Shown: positions 1 through 13,061 of the stretch, in pieces | How the letters are laid out: each line of letters starts with the position of its first letter | How positions within the stretch are numbered: the first letter of the stretch is position 1 | Source: Mytilus galloprovincialis | Taxonomy: Eukaryota; Mollusca; Bivalvia; Mytilida; Mytilidae | Direction of reading: 5' to 3' | NCBI RefSeq assembly: GCF_965363235.1 | Contig: NC_134843.1 | Location: 48,169,535 to 48,233,534, forward strand | DNA length: 64,000 nt | Notes under the pieces: model-generated | The model's database searches: none | What the model saw: the letters and a program-made list of their open reading frames with translations, nothing else | What the model was told of the DNA's origin: nothing | Translations under genes and position numbers: made by a program

Positions 1-854
1 GAGTGAAAGAAAACTTTCATCAATGTTTTTTTTTTCATTCTATGAAAAGGAATGATTTTTGGTCTGCACCTTGATAATGTTGAGTGGTAGTGAGTAAGAA
101 ATTTTTACAACTGCCATATAGCCAATTCCTGTTTGCCGATAGCTTGACATTTTTCAACACTCATTATACATAGAAATTTTCATCAAAGTTTTCTTGGCTT
201 CTTTAAAGGGAATGATTTAATATTTGGTCTGGGAATGATCTGTAAATTGTCTTCAAATGTATCCTGTAACTGTTGCTCTTGTTGCCAGGTAAGGGCCATC
301 ATTTTCTATCAGATCCTTATCATATTTGTATAAAGGTTTCCTCTCATCAAAATCTCTAATGAATTCCTTTATCAGAATAAATTTAAATGGAAGACGGTCA
401 CTATAAGCTTTTCCCCTTTATGTGTGGGGCATATGTTATGTGAGCTTGATTAGTTAATATTTTTATTCAATATCAAAGGGTTCAAAAATGAATAAAGAAC
501 AATTTCTGGATGTAGAAGGACTAATTCTTTCTTTATTTTACAAGCAGATAATTTTAAATGTATATGATAATGGAAAAATTTGGGGAATTTAAAGACTACC
601 TAGCACTGTTTATGTGACCGGGAACGTATTTTGGAAATCTATGTGATCAGTTTTTGGAGAGTAGAAAAGGAGATGTCTTACAAGCATGGTGCTTACAACC
701 TTTATATGACTTTATCCAATAAGCCTTTCTTAAAAAAAAAAATTAGACAGTATTTATTTTCCCTTTATTAAATAAGTCATTACTAGAAAAAAATAAAAAA
801 TATATATATAGTCTAAAATTTCAAGTTAATCATGCGTTATATCTCTTCTTACAG

Positions 855-971
855 GTTACAGAGAAGAATGCAAAAATTTTAATAGATGCAGGATTCAATT
901 GCCATTTAAAAGGAATGACACTTTTGAAAGGAAAAGGAGAAATTGTCACATACATGGTTACCCCATCCTGA
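855..971 (+). CDS. Adenylate cyclase, last coding exon (partial gene)
   Basis: A good acceptor (tcttcttacag) ends at 854, and an open frame then runs 38 codons to TGA at 969-971. The peptide begins VTEKNAKILIDAGF and contains LKGKGEIVTYMV. This is the C-terminal end of the class III cyclase fold: family members carry V-T-E-x-x-x-x-L followed by R/K-G-x-x-x-V/L-K-G-K-G-E/D-x-x-T-Y. The enzyme makes cAMP from ATP at the plasma membrane. Only the tail of the second cyclase domain is here, so the catalytic aspartates and membrane segments lie to the left. The protein ends about four residues after the TY motif, so it has almost no C-terminal extension. The isoform (types 1-9) cannot be decided. 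Positions 1-854 look like the preceding intron. Confidence 0.85.
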   Translation, partial: VTEKNAKILIDAGFNCHLKGMTLLKGKGEIVTYMVTPS

Positions 972-1840
972 TGCATTACCGTCAGAGTCTGACATCTAAA
1001 AATCATCTTATGCAATGCAAACCTAAATCCAGTCTTCAGTCTAGTCAAAACAATGGATACAAAGAAATGTTGGGATGTTGATATGTCAAATGTTATTTCA
1101 AAAGTTAAGAGACATCAATACTGTGACAATACACTGGAATTTTCCTTCTTATTCAGTGTTAAGTACATGGCTTTGTAAGATTTGTGCAAAAAGATTGATA
1201 TAAGTTGTTAGTTTGGAAATTCATGAGATTATAAGAGTTGATCATGACCTTAATTCTAGTGATGTATTTTGTCAATAGAGACTCAGAGCAATACTTAGTC
1301 AACATTGTAGTATTTAAATATTAGCACTGCCCATGTCTTTTGTCAATGTACATATATTTATAATTACATTTTTGGTAAATTTATATGAATTATAATGGTT
1401 ATGATAAATATAAAAATGATGCCGTTTATTTTTTATTTTGATTGATTCCAACAATGACTCCTGAGAGTGTGCCATTTCAAATCAGAACATATGTATATGT
1501 GAAAGTTGGAGGAACTTCTTATTTCTTATATACCACTGTCTCATGCGACCATCTGTCTTGTCATTGCAACACTGAACTTCAAAATGCTTAAACAAATATG
1601 CATAAAATTTAAACACAACATTAAGATTGACAGGATTAAATTACTACAAACTTTACCCTGTTGGTGTGATTGGTAAACTCAGGCTTTTGCTTTTGATAAT
1701 TTTTTGGTATCATTCCAGAGATATATATTCTTGTAAATGTTACACAAATTGTAAATGTTAGACAAAGAGATAATAGCAAAATGAAATGAGCAACATAACT
1801 AGGTTAAATTAGGTGAAAATAAATATAGTGGCAATTGGAG
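972..1840 (+). other. Probable 3' UTR of the adenylate cyclase gene, then intergenic
   Basis: AT-rich sequence with no convincing ORF follows the cyclase stop. It probably begins with the 3' UTR. Several AATAAA-like strings occur (for example near 1400 and 1818), but none can be chosen as the poly(A) signal from sequence alone. Confidence 0.4.
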
Positions 1841-1847
1841 GAAACCA

Positions 1848-2610
1848 ACTGTCTTCGGATGACGCTGACGACGACATAATACCAATATACAACCGCAAAA
1901 ATTTTGCAGTCGTATAAAATCTAAATATACCATTAAAATATCAAAGACTTTAAACTCAAAGTCCAAAATCAGAAGACACTATGGAATTCAGCATATTAGA
2001 AAACCCCTAGAATTAAAGACTAAAGCCCTATTAAAATTGGTCAAGAAATAAGCAATTTATACTACGGTAAATATTAGAAAACAATTGCTTTTGGCCTCTT
2101 ATTCCTAAACAGTTAAGAGCCATAACTGTATAAGCTGCATAACCCCAGATATCAATTTAAACTTTCCTTTTTTGCTACAGAACCTTGTACAATATCATAG
2201 AGATCCATACTTACCCTCAAGTTATTGTCAGGAAACCAGAAAATGATTTATTCTTTGGTTATGTTTCCTCTTTTAATCTTTTTATTCCACAACAATTTGG
2301 GCCATAACCCCAAAAATCTATCAATACCGTAAAGACATGGAAATTTGTGGTACAATTTCTAAGAGATCCATACACAATTACATAAGTTATTGACCTGAAA
2401 CAAGAAAAATGCTTGTTTGGCCCCTAATCCCCAAACGGTTAGGACAATTACTAAAATCAATAACAAGTTCCTTTTGTGGTATGGACCTTGTAGTACACTT
2501 TCATAAAGATCCATACACTTATACTGAAGTTAATGTCTAGAATCAAATTTCTTTGGAAGACGATGTCATACCATTATAGGACAGCAAAAATTTTGCACTC
2601 ATCCCATCAT
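1848..2610 (-). repeat. Degenerate copies of repeat family 2 (Helentron-like), minus strand
   Basis: Two 5' ends of the family described at 40235 are seen in reverse: near 1850-1916 (accgcaaaaattttgcagtcg next to gacgacgac) and near 2560-2610 (gacgatgtcatacc next to gcaaaaattttgc). Between them, 2085-2560 holds about three degenerate units. Each includes a version of 'cccctaatccccaaacggttagg', 'ccttgtagtacaatttcat' and 'agatccatac', spaced roughly 190 bp apart. No coding capacity is seen. Confidence 0.55.
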
Positions 2611-4479
2611 GATAGGCTAAAAACATCTATTGTCGACAAAGGTATTATTGATTTTATTGTCAAGCTTGCTACCCAACTTTACTGTTCTTGGTACACTCTC
2701 ATGCATAAAAACTAACAAGAAAATGAACATATGTCCTTTTCCCAAGAGTAGTGTTCCAAAAAAAATATCAATTCTACAGAATCAAAATTAAAATAGATTT
2801 CAGTATCGTAAATGTACAATGGACAACTATAGAATAGGATATCAGAGCTAACTCAAAACTGTTTGTGAGCACTGAACGGTGAAGATTGCTTTTATTTGAC
2901 AGAACTTTTCTGCTAACTGCACACATTTACAAGTAACTGGCATGTTTCAGTCAGTATATAAATACTTTTAAGTTAGTATCTAAGGATTTTATTGGCATAG
3001 CAACAATTTTATCAAATTTTACACATAGCTCCTATAATCTGCACTTCTCATTGCTTGCTACATGGATCTTAACAGAGGAATGATAACATTAAATATATTT
3101 TTATAGTAAATATTAAACAGAACATTTTCTTGTGGAGTTCTTGCTGCAAGGGACAAATATTGGAACAAATCTAGTTAGCATTTGCAGGGGAGGTATTTTT
3201 TTAACATTAGATTTTCCATGTGCTGCATATGCAATGCACAACTTATATAATTTCAAAAATAATATTTGTCTTGTCAAGTATACTTATACACATATATATC
3301 ATTTTACAACTTGAATATCTGAGTAAATATTTTTAATCAATTGCTTGACATGGGCATGGATTAAAAAGCCAGGGCTATGTTCACCTCATTGCACTGCAAT
3401 GTATGAACGCTCAAAACTGTGTGTGGCTAGGATAATATATTTATGCCGCTGGTGAAATATGGGTTTTTATGCAATATTTACCCAAAACATTACTTTGCCG
3501 AAGGAATTCAGTATTTCATCTTTTTAAGAAAATCTATGGTCACCTTGAAGAAAACAAATTTCAACAATAATAATTTATTCAACATGCAAGTTATGCAACT
3601 TCATTACACTATTGTAATATATTTCTATGATAAATCTTGTTATAAACAATACCAAATCCACTATACATGGTAAAATATTATGTACACAAGCATGCAGTAT
3701 TCAAAAAGTTACAAAATTTTCAAATTCTGTAAAACTGTAACAAAATAACTGTGAAGTTTGCTTTAACCAAACTAACACACAAAGTGCATATGTTGAATTA
3801 ATGTTCATTTATTCTAGGCTTAATTACAAAAAAATTAAATACATCTTTCCATAAATATTGTAAATAGAAGATTCTTAAATACTTGTTATAGCGGTTATAA
3901 ATATCTATTAAAATATATGTTCATACACAATTGACATAAAATAGATCTTGCAATAAATATATGTTCAAAATGTATTCAATTTAACAATATAACAAAATTC
4001 ATTTAATATAACCACCTATTAAAAATTATTTTCAATGATAAATAACTTTTCAACTTTAAAATACAATCAGTAATTTGATGTAAAAGAAAAATAAGAGGAT
4101 TCAAAGGATACATACATCTCTACATAATGGCAGATAGATAAGACATACAGAAAGGCAAGGGTGAAACTTGATGTCCCCTCTGCCACATCTTTCATAAATA
4201 CTGGAGTTTACATATTTTACAGCATTCCTAGATTTGTCTGACTATGACTCATCATTACTATATATACCAGGGTATTTACTTTTACTAACATCATAACTGA
4301 TTTTAACCTTTGAATATTACAATGATAAATGTGTAAAACATTTAAAATAATATAACAAGAGTGCACACGCTGAAATGTCTCGCCTTCTATAATAATCATT
4401 GATATTATGTTGATAGTCCTAAGTATAAAGCTAAGCTTTATTACAACTGTCACATAAACTTAACATTAACCAAGATAAC
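2611..4479. other. AT-rich intergenic stretch, nothing recognised
   Basis: Only short ORFs without family resemblance are present. No exon with paired splice sites, no tRNA and no transposon ends were recognised. It may include 3' flanking sequence of the leftward-transcribed MPHOSPH6 gene. Confidence 0.4.
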
Positions 4480-5270
4480 TAAACAAAGACCAATGAACCT
4501 TGAAAAAGAGGTCCAGGTCAGATGAACCATGCCAGGCAGACAGGTACAGCTAACAATGCTTCTATACAACATATATAGTTGACACATTACTTATAGTTTA
4601 AGAAAAATAGACCAAAACACAAAAACTTAACACTGTGCAATGAACCGTGAAAATGAGGTCACGGTTAAATAAATCCTGCTCGACTGACATAAAGATCATA
4701 AAATATTTCCATACACCAAATATAGTTGACCTATGGCATATAGCATTAGATAAAAAGACCAAAACTCAAAAACTTAACTTTGACCACTGAACCATGAAAA
4801 TGAGGTCAAGGTCACATGACATCTGCCCGCTAGACATGTACACTTAACAAGCATTCCATACAACAAATATAGTAGACCTATTGCATATGGTATGAGAAAA
4901 ACAGACCAAAACACAAAAATTTAACTATAACCACTGAACCATGAAAATGAGGTCAAGGTCAGATGACACCTGCCAGTTGGACATGTACACCTTACAGTCC
5001 TTCCATACACCGAATATACTAGCACTATTGCTTATAGTATCTGAGATATGGACTTGACCACCAAAACTTAACCTTGTTCACTGATCCATGAAATGAGGTC
5101 GAGGTCAAGTGAAAACTGTCTGACAGACACGAGGACCTTGCAAGGTACGCACATATCAAATATAGTTATCCTATTACTTATAATAAGAGAGAATTCAACA
5201 TTACAAAAAATTTGAACTTTTTTTTCAAGTGGTCACTGAACCATGAAAATGAGGTCAAGGACATTGGACA
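4480..5270. repeat. Tandem array, ~147-bp unit, about 5.5 degenerate copies
   Basis: The string 'gaaccatgaaaatgaggtca', or a variant of it, recurs near 4495, 4643, 4791, 4937, 5083 and 5239, a spacing of 146-156 bp. Each unit also carries 'gacatgtacacttaac', 'ccatacaacaaatatagt' and 'cagaccaaaacacaaaaac'. Copies differ by many substitutions, so the array is old. It is probably the tandem core of a dispersed bivalve element. Confidence 0.75.
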
Positions 5271-5594
5271 TGTGACTGACGGAAACTTCGTAACATGAAG
5301 CATCTATATACAAAGTATGAAGCATCCAGGTCTTCCACCTTCTAAAATATAAAGCTTTTAAGAAGTGAGCTAACGCCGCCGCCGGATCACTATCCCTATG
5401 TCGAGCTTTCTGCAACAAAAGTTGCAGGCTCGACAACAACTACCGATACAGTCTTTTCTCTTCAGCTTACTAAGTATTGAATAAACTGAGAGCCATTGTA
5501 CTCTTCAAATGCGTCAACAATGTCATGTTTTCTTACTGTCTTAGTAAGTCATATGTTCTGATAGTATCGCACTTTCCAGTTACATGTAACAGCT

Positions 5595-8500
5595 TCAATC
5601 ATCTTTTGGTTTTAAGAATGCTCTGACCCTTTGTTTGACCTCTGTGGTCGTTGCCTCCTCTTCTTCTGTTAAAGCAGATCTTTGTCGTTTTTTGGCAAAT
5701 TTCTTTGCAATTGTTCCAAATAATGTCTTATATCTATAAAATACAAATTTATTTGATAAATATGTAATCTGATTTTAAAGATTAACAATAAAAACTGTGT
5801 TATATTTTTCTTTTTTTGAAAACACAGTGTATTTTGTAATTATGAGACAATGGTTATAAACAGATTTTCTTGTTAATTTACAGACGCTGATTACATGATA
5901 GAGAGCAAACTTCTCCACTAGGGTGAAATTTACTGAATTGAATATATTCAGAAGTTAATGTTTTAAACCTGGAAACCTTCACATGTTTTTACAAAAACAA
6001 TTGAACTGTCTATTTAAAACAATTAAAATATTTTTCTACCCAAATTTGTAGTAACTAGACTGTAGCAGATTTGGCATATTGGGTTTTCAAAGCTTTACAA
6101 CTTTGTAATTGTTTAAGCCTTCCAACTTTTCAATTTCAGTGTCACTAAGTGTATATTGAAGTTGATAAATATTCCATCTATGTTTTATCTGTATGTAAGC
6201 AGCAAATAACATTTAAAATTGTTTGTTGATACCTTGTTAAAAAGTAAAGATATCACTTCAATAAAGAAATATTATATTACAAAACAAATTTACCTTCCTG
6301 CCATCTCTTCATCATCAACCCTCAGTTCTTTTTCTACAGCCTCAGAACGTGCATTCTCCTTCTCTGTTGCAGCTGCTTTCATCATTTTCTAAAATACAAA
6401 ATATGGGAAAATAATTAAGAATTCCACTATTCAAAAATCAAAAAACTACTTGTGTGAAAAAAGTTTGATTAGAAGATGTGTGCAAAAAAGTGTTATTGGA
6501 AGATGTATAAAAAGTATGCATCTAGACAAAGTTTGATACTGTGTGTCCCAAAAAGCCAAGAAAAGTATGTTCTCTTTTCAAAAATTCTACACTAGCAATA
6601 AACAGGAATGCATATTTCTAATTTTGAATGCAGCCATGCTCAATGGATTTTCAATAAAAAATTCTTTATTAGGAAACTGGAATGAATTGATTGAAGTTGA
6701 ATATCCACTGGTAATAAATAAATGCATATGAGAACAACACTTGATATCATGGACCCTGCTTTGTATTATACCCATATACTAAGCTGGATTTTTAACTTGT
6801 GAATTCAATAAGTACCATCAGCAGCAGGACAAGTCACCCTACTAGGACACATTATTTGGACTTAAACAAGAGGCTCTCAAGAGCCTGAATCGCTCACCTT
6901 AATTTTTTTGGTTAAATCTCTCATCAATGATTATTTTGGCTTTTCAATTTATTTAAATGTTCTTTGAATCGTCCTATTTTCTTCAAAAGCAAAAAAAAAA
7001 TCATTTTCTCCTATGTTCTATTTTAGCCATAGGAGCTATGTTTCTGACATACAAGGAAATGAAATATAAAATTTATACTAGATACTCTGAAACTCATTTA
7101 GCCTAAGTTTGGCTGAAATTGATACAGCAGTTTCAAAGGAGAAGATTTTTTAAAGTAAGTCAACATGATGAACAAATTGTGAAAAAAGTCTTTAAAGGGC
7201 AATAACTCCTTAAGGGGTCAATTGACAATTTTGGTCAAATTGACTTATTTGTAGATCTTACTTTGCTTAACATTTTTGCTATTAACAGTTTATCTGTATC
7301 TATAATAATATTCAAGATAATAACCAAAAACTGCAAAATTTCTTAAAAATCATCAATTCAGGGGCATTATACCTGAAAAACCAGTTACCCAATTCGGCTG
7401 AAAATTTCAGGACAGGTAGACCTTGACCTAATAAATACTTTAACTTCTTGTCTTATTTGCTCTAAATGCTGGAGTTTTTGAGATATAAGCCAAAAACTGC
7501 ATTTTACCCTGTGTTCTATTTTTAGCCATGACGGCCATGTTTTTTGACGAAATAAAAAATAAAGCACAAACTTTATTTTATACACCCTACTGATCATTCA
7601 GTTGAAGTTTGGTTGAATTTGGTTTAGTAGTTTTAGAGGAGAAGATTTTTTAAAGTTAGCAAATATGATGAACAAATTGTGAAAAATTGTCATTAAAGGA
7701 CAATAACCCCTTAAGGGGTCAATTGACAATTTTGGTCATATTAACTTATTTGTAGATCTTACTTTGCTGATCATTTTTGCTGTTTACAGTTTATCTTTAT
7801 CTATAATAATATTCAAGATAATGACCAAAAACTGCGAAATTTCCTTAAAATTACCAATTAAGTGGCAGCAACCCAACAATGGTTTGTTTGATTCATCTGA
7901 AAATTTCAGGGCTGATAGATCTTGACCTAATGAACATTTTTACCCCCGTGTCAGATTTGCTCTAAATGCTTTCGTTTTTGAGATATAAGCCAAAAACTGC
8001 ATTTGACCCCTATGTTCTATTTTAAGTTACGGCGGCCATGTTTTTTGACGGATCAAAAATCGAAGCACACACTTTGTGCAGGATAATCTAAGGAACAATC
8101 ATGCTAAGTTTCATCCAAATCCATTCAGTAGTTTCAGAGGAGAAGATTTTTTAAAGTTAGCAAATGTGATGAACAAATTGTGAAAAATTGTCATTAAAGG
8201 ACAATAACCCCTTAAGGGGTCAATTGACAATTTTGGTCATATTAACTTATTTGTAGATCTTACTTTGCTGATCATTTTTGCTGTTTACAGTTTATCTTTA
8301 TCTATAATAATATTCAAGATAATGACCAAAAACTGCAAAATTTCCTTAAAATTACCAATTAAGTGGCAGCAACCCAACAATGGTTTGTTTGATTCATCTG
8401 AAAATTTCAGGGCTGATAGATCTTGACCTAATGAACATTTTTACCCCCGTGTCAGATTTGCTCTAAATGCTTTCGTTTTTGAGATATAAGCCAAAAACTG

Positions 8501-11325
8501 CATTTGACCCCTATGTTCTATTTTAAGTAACGGCGGCCATGTTTTTTGACGGATCAAAAATCAAAGCACACACTTTGTGCAGGATAATCTAAGGAACAAT
8601 CATGCTAAGTTTCATCCAAATCCATTCAGAAGTTTCAGAGGAGAAGATTTTTTAAAGTTAGCAAATGTGATGAACAAATTGTGAAAAATTGTCATTAAAG
8701 GACAATAACCCCTTAAGGGGTCAATTGACAATTTTGGTCATATTAACTTATTTGTAGATCTTACTTTGCTGATCATTTTTGCTGTTTACAGTTTATCTTT
8801 ATCTATAATAATATTCAAGATAATGACCAAAAACTGCAAAATTTCCTTAAAATTACCAATTAAGTGGCAGCAACCCAACAATGGTTTGTTTGATTCATCT
8901 GAAAATTTCAGGGCTGATAGATCTTGACCTAATGAACATTTTTACCCCCGTGTCAGATTTGCTCTAAATGCTTTCGTTTTTGAGATATAAGCCAAAAACT
9001 GCATTTGACCCCTATGTTCTATTTTAAGTAACGGCGGCCATGTTTTTTGACGGATCAAAAATCAAAGCACACACTTTGTGCAGGATAATCTAAGGAACAA
9101 TCATGCTAAGTTTCATCCAAATCCATTCAGAAGTTTCAGAGGAGAAGATTTTTTAAAGTTAGCAAATGTGATGAACAAATTGTGAAAAATTGTCATTAAA
9201 GGACAATAACCCCTTAAGGGGTCAATTGACAATTTTGGTCATATTAACTTATTTGTAGATCTTACTTTGCTGATCATTTTTGCTGTTTACAGTTTATCTT
9301 TATCTATAATAATATTCAAGATAATGACCAAAAACTGCAAAATTTCCTTAAAATTACCAATTAAGTGGCAGCAACCCAACAATGGTTTGTTTGATTCATC
9401 TGAAAATTTCAGGGCTGATAGATCTTGACCTAATGAACATTTTTACCCCATGTCAGATTTGCTCTAAATGCTTCCGTTTTTGAGATATAAGCCAAAAACT
9501 GCATTTGACCCCTATGTTCTATTTTAAGTAACGGCGGCCATGTTTTTTGACGGATCAAAAATCGAAGCACACACTTTGTGCAGGATAATCTAAGGAACAA
9601 TCATTTTAAGTTTCATTCAAATCTATTCAGTAGTTTCAGAGGAGAAGATGTTTGAAAAATTGTTAACGACGACAGACGACGACGACGACGACGTCGACGA
9701 CGACGGACGCCAAGTGATGAGAAAAGCTCACATGGCCGTTTAGGCCAGGTGAGCTAAAAAGCTAACCAGTCAATGTCTCCGTTAGCAATAGATACCACAT
9801 TACATCAAGTCTGCTTTGACCCAGCCCAGGATAAAACCTAAAACATTCTGCATACAAGACAATCATGCTACCAACAGTCTACTGAGGGGATGAAGAATGG
9901 AGAAAAACAGTTGCAAATACAATGCTACTGTAGTAAATCCATTCATAAAGCCTCCAGCAAAAGCATTGAATTAAAATTGACACACTATATACCATGATCA
10001 GTTTATAGATTATATAAAATTGAGAATGAAAATGGGGAATATGACAAATTTCATTCCATTCCAATCAATGTATAGACAACCTATGGGAGATTTCCTGCTG
10101 AATAATATCCAGTGTCAACATGATGAAATATGAATAAAAGGAGACAACTCAACTCAACAATTCAGTCATTGAATATTAAATATACCTCAATTTCAGGGTT
10201 ACAACCATTGAATGAAAATCTGCCAAATTTCAGGTCTTCAATTCTCAGGATACTTGGTTCTGTAATAAACTTGCTCCTTAAAACAAAAGAATATTATTAT
10301 TACTTTTAATTATGTTATCATTTACATTATAATTTTTTTTCTCTTTCTCTCTTTTTTTATGAGTGGTAATGACAGGAAACTTAAGTGTCAACAAAAAAAC
10401 TTTTGTCATTATAAATTAGCCAATTAGGCAGTTGTTGCATTATCATATCTACTCTAGTTATTTTCTGAAAGAAATTTTGAAAAATACACACTTCTTATCT
10501 CAAACTATGAGTCTTTACTTGCATCTCAAGTACATATTACTTCAGAAGCACATAAAGTGTTCTCTAAAATCAGTATCATACTTTTATATTGCTAACCTTG
10601 GGTTGGAGCTGCTGCAATGAGAGTTCTTAAGTCTAAGCAAAAGGATACATGTCAGACTGATAACAACAAATCAAAATATAAAATATTGCCAAAAACTATA
10701 GCTTTCATTTTAAAACAAAAAGTTATGGGTATACATCAATAATATGACAATCCAACAAATAAAACCAAAACACATATTTATAGTTTAAATACAGAAAAAA
10801 ATATCTCATCCTTAAACTTAGCCTGACTACTGGAGCATAAAAATTAGGTCTATATCAAATGATTTATGTCAAAGACCTTTCACAAGCAATCTACATGTAC
10901 ATGTACTTAACAAATATTGTCAAACTGTCAAACCTCACCTAGAAAAATATTAGCCTGGTATCTTTTTGATCATCAGTTATTAGTCATTTAGCTCTTATCT
11001 TTCTTACATACAATGAATTTATACTTCCATGGCTTATCTATATTTCAGTTTGAGCGTTCCTGATTAAGACAAATCTAGAAAAGCATTTTTTTCCAAGTCT
11101 TTAGATTTCTATGTTGTATTTTTGTAGGCTGTTGGTTGTCTTAAGTTTTCTCATATTTTTCCAATGACATGGTCAATTTGTGTACACTGGTGTAATAGAT
11201 TTAAATACATACTCTTTCTGTTTAGTTTCTGGAAGATCAAGAACCCAATGTTCATCATCAATAACTCTCTTCTGTTCTTCTTCAGACTTCTCTTTTTCAA
11301 TTCTTAATGCACTTCTTTGCATAAA
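5595..11325 (-). CDS. MPHOSPH6: MPHOSPH6 (M-phase phosphoprotein 6), exons 2-5
   Basis: Four minus-strand exons join in phase: 11325-11213, 10276-10186, 6388-6294 and 5733-5595 (stop TGA at 5597-5595). All have AG acceptors and GT donors. Together they encode 145 residues. Landmarks in order are FMQRSALRIEKEK, DDEHWVLDLPE, ILRIEDLKFGRFSFNGCNPEIE, DDEEMAGRYKTLFGTIAKKFAKKRQ, and the end FLKPKDD. These match human MPHOSPH6 in order (FMQRG, EEHWYLDLPE, YGRMSFRGFNPEVE, SDEEMARRYETLVGTIGKKFARKR, FLKPQD). The family protein is ~160 residues and associates with the nuclear RNA exosome (with MTR4) for 5.8S rRNA 3'-end processing. The N-terminal ~15 residues lie in an upstream exon not securely found. 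The 3.8-kb intron between exons 3 and 4 holds a Helentron-like element. Confidence 0.93.
6866..9760 (-). mobile_element. Helentron-like element, family 1, ~2.9 kb, in a MPHOSPH6 intron
   Basis: Read on the minus strand, it starts with TAGCTCACCTGGCC then a partly palindromic GGCC...GGCC...GTGAGC, followed by a CGTCGTCGT-rich stretch near 9660-9710. It then has a tandem core of about five ~498-bp units and ends near 6866 with GGTGAGC, the hairpin GGCTCTTGAGAGCC and CTTG. The 'gagaagattttttaaagttagc' landmark recurs at about 7640, 8142, 8640 and 9140. The middle units are nearly identical, so the array was amplified or homogenised recently. No protein is encoded. Confidence 0.75.
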
Positions 11326-13061
11326 CTGGAAGAAAAAAAATAAATTGATGAACTAACTTTGCCAGCATCTTTTATATATTGTCTTGTTATTTTAAGGAAC
11401 TTTTTGCTGGACAACTGTTAAAATGTTTTAGCCTTGTCTTGTGGTCTAAGGGAATTGAAATTTTTTACATTGATCAAATTCTCAAAGCCTTTTTTCTAAC
11501 CAGTATGTATAATTTGTCCAAGATTGTGCTTTTAAAAAATGAATAAAGTCAAAACATAGGACCTCTGCCCTACACCCAAAAATAAAAAGAATATTTCAAA
11601 ATGGATTTTAGAAAAAATCAGTTCAGAGGAATAACTTCAATTGTTCAATAATAAACATTTCCTGCCTCATCTGGAAATTATTATTTATGGTTGAGATACA
11701 GACTAATAAATGTACATTGTATTAAAATTTTAACCTTTAAATTTCATGATCTAGATAAAAGAATTGCTAGATCTATTTGTTTTAGGTCTATTGATCTATA
11801 ATGTGAAAAGTAAAATCACAAAAATACTGAACTTCGAGGAAAATTCAATCGGAAAGTCCCTAATCACATGGCAAAATCAAATGACAAAACACATCAAAAG
11901 GATGGACGACAACTGTCATATTCCTTACTTGGTACAGGCATTTTCAAATGTAGAAAATGGTGGATTGAACTTGGTTTTATAGCACTAAACCTCTCACTTT
12001 TAAAACAGTCTCATCAAAACAATGTGTGAACAAAACACATAATAAATATCAAAATATGGGTACAGCAGTCATCACTGTGTTACAATCTTAAAACAAACAA
12101 TTTTACAAATCAAAGTGCTGGATAGCACCTCTGGAAAGTTTGCAACTGTATATGTGTATTATTTCAAATAGGTTATAGACGTGTATTATTTCAAATATGT
12201 ATTTAATCACAGCTTTGATTTTTCAAACTTAACTATTGTCTCGCCAGCAATTTCCAAAAATCACTTTTTATGCCCCATTTATGGACATTATGTTTTCTGG
12301 TCTGTGCATCCGTTCGTCTGTCTGTCCCATTCAGGTTAAAGTTTTTGGTCAAGGTACTTTCTGATGAAGTTGAAGTCCAATCAATTTAAAACTTAAAACA
12401 CACACATGATATCGCAGGACCATGACTGAATTAAAGTACTAAATAACTATGCGTAAGCCTTATTCTATTATTGGGATTGTCATCTGATAAAGTCATGCTG
12501 ATTATAAGATGCACAGTTTTCTCTGCTTTTAAAATCTTTCTGTTTGAACCGGTCAACTTGGAACTTATCAATTATTGGTAATATTAATTATTCGGAAAAA
12601 AAAAGGTCCTGGAATGGAGTATTTTTTAATCAACAGCATTGTCCTATATTTATTAATTTAGTTATAAATAAAGTTGAATACTTTGATTCACTGTTTTATG
12701 TCATGCCCGCTAACAAATTGAAAACTGTACCTATACGCCCTATTTTAAGTCCAGATTTTTAGTATTCGTATTGTCATCTTAGAAGGTCTTACTGCTTAAA
12801 AAACTACAAAAGGGAACAATTTGACAATGATTGAATTTAGTACTGTCAACCCTGTGATTATGACCCGTGTATATAGCAAAATCCGAAATACACTGTTTGG
12901 TGGTGCACCTGTCATAAGAAAAGTACAGATAAGGTAATAGGAAACAGGTGAATATACTATTGGTATCGGTATCGGATACGACCTGGAACTTGTTAATTAT
13001 TGGCAATATTAATTATGTGGAAAACAAAAGGGTCTGGAGTGGGGTAACTTTTAATCTTAAT

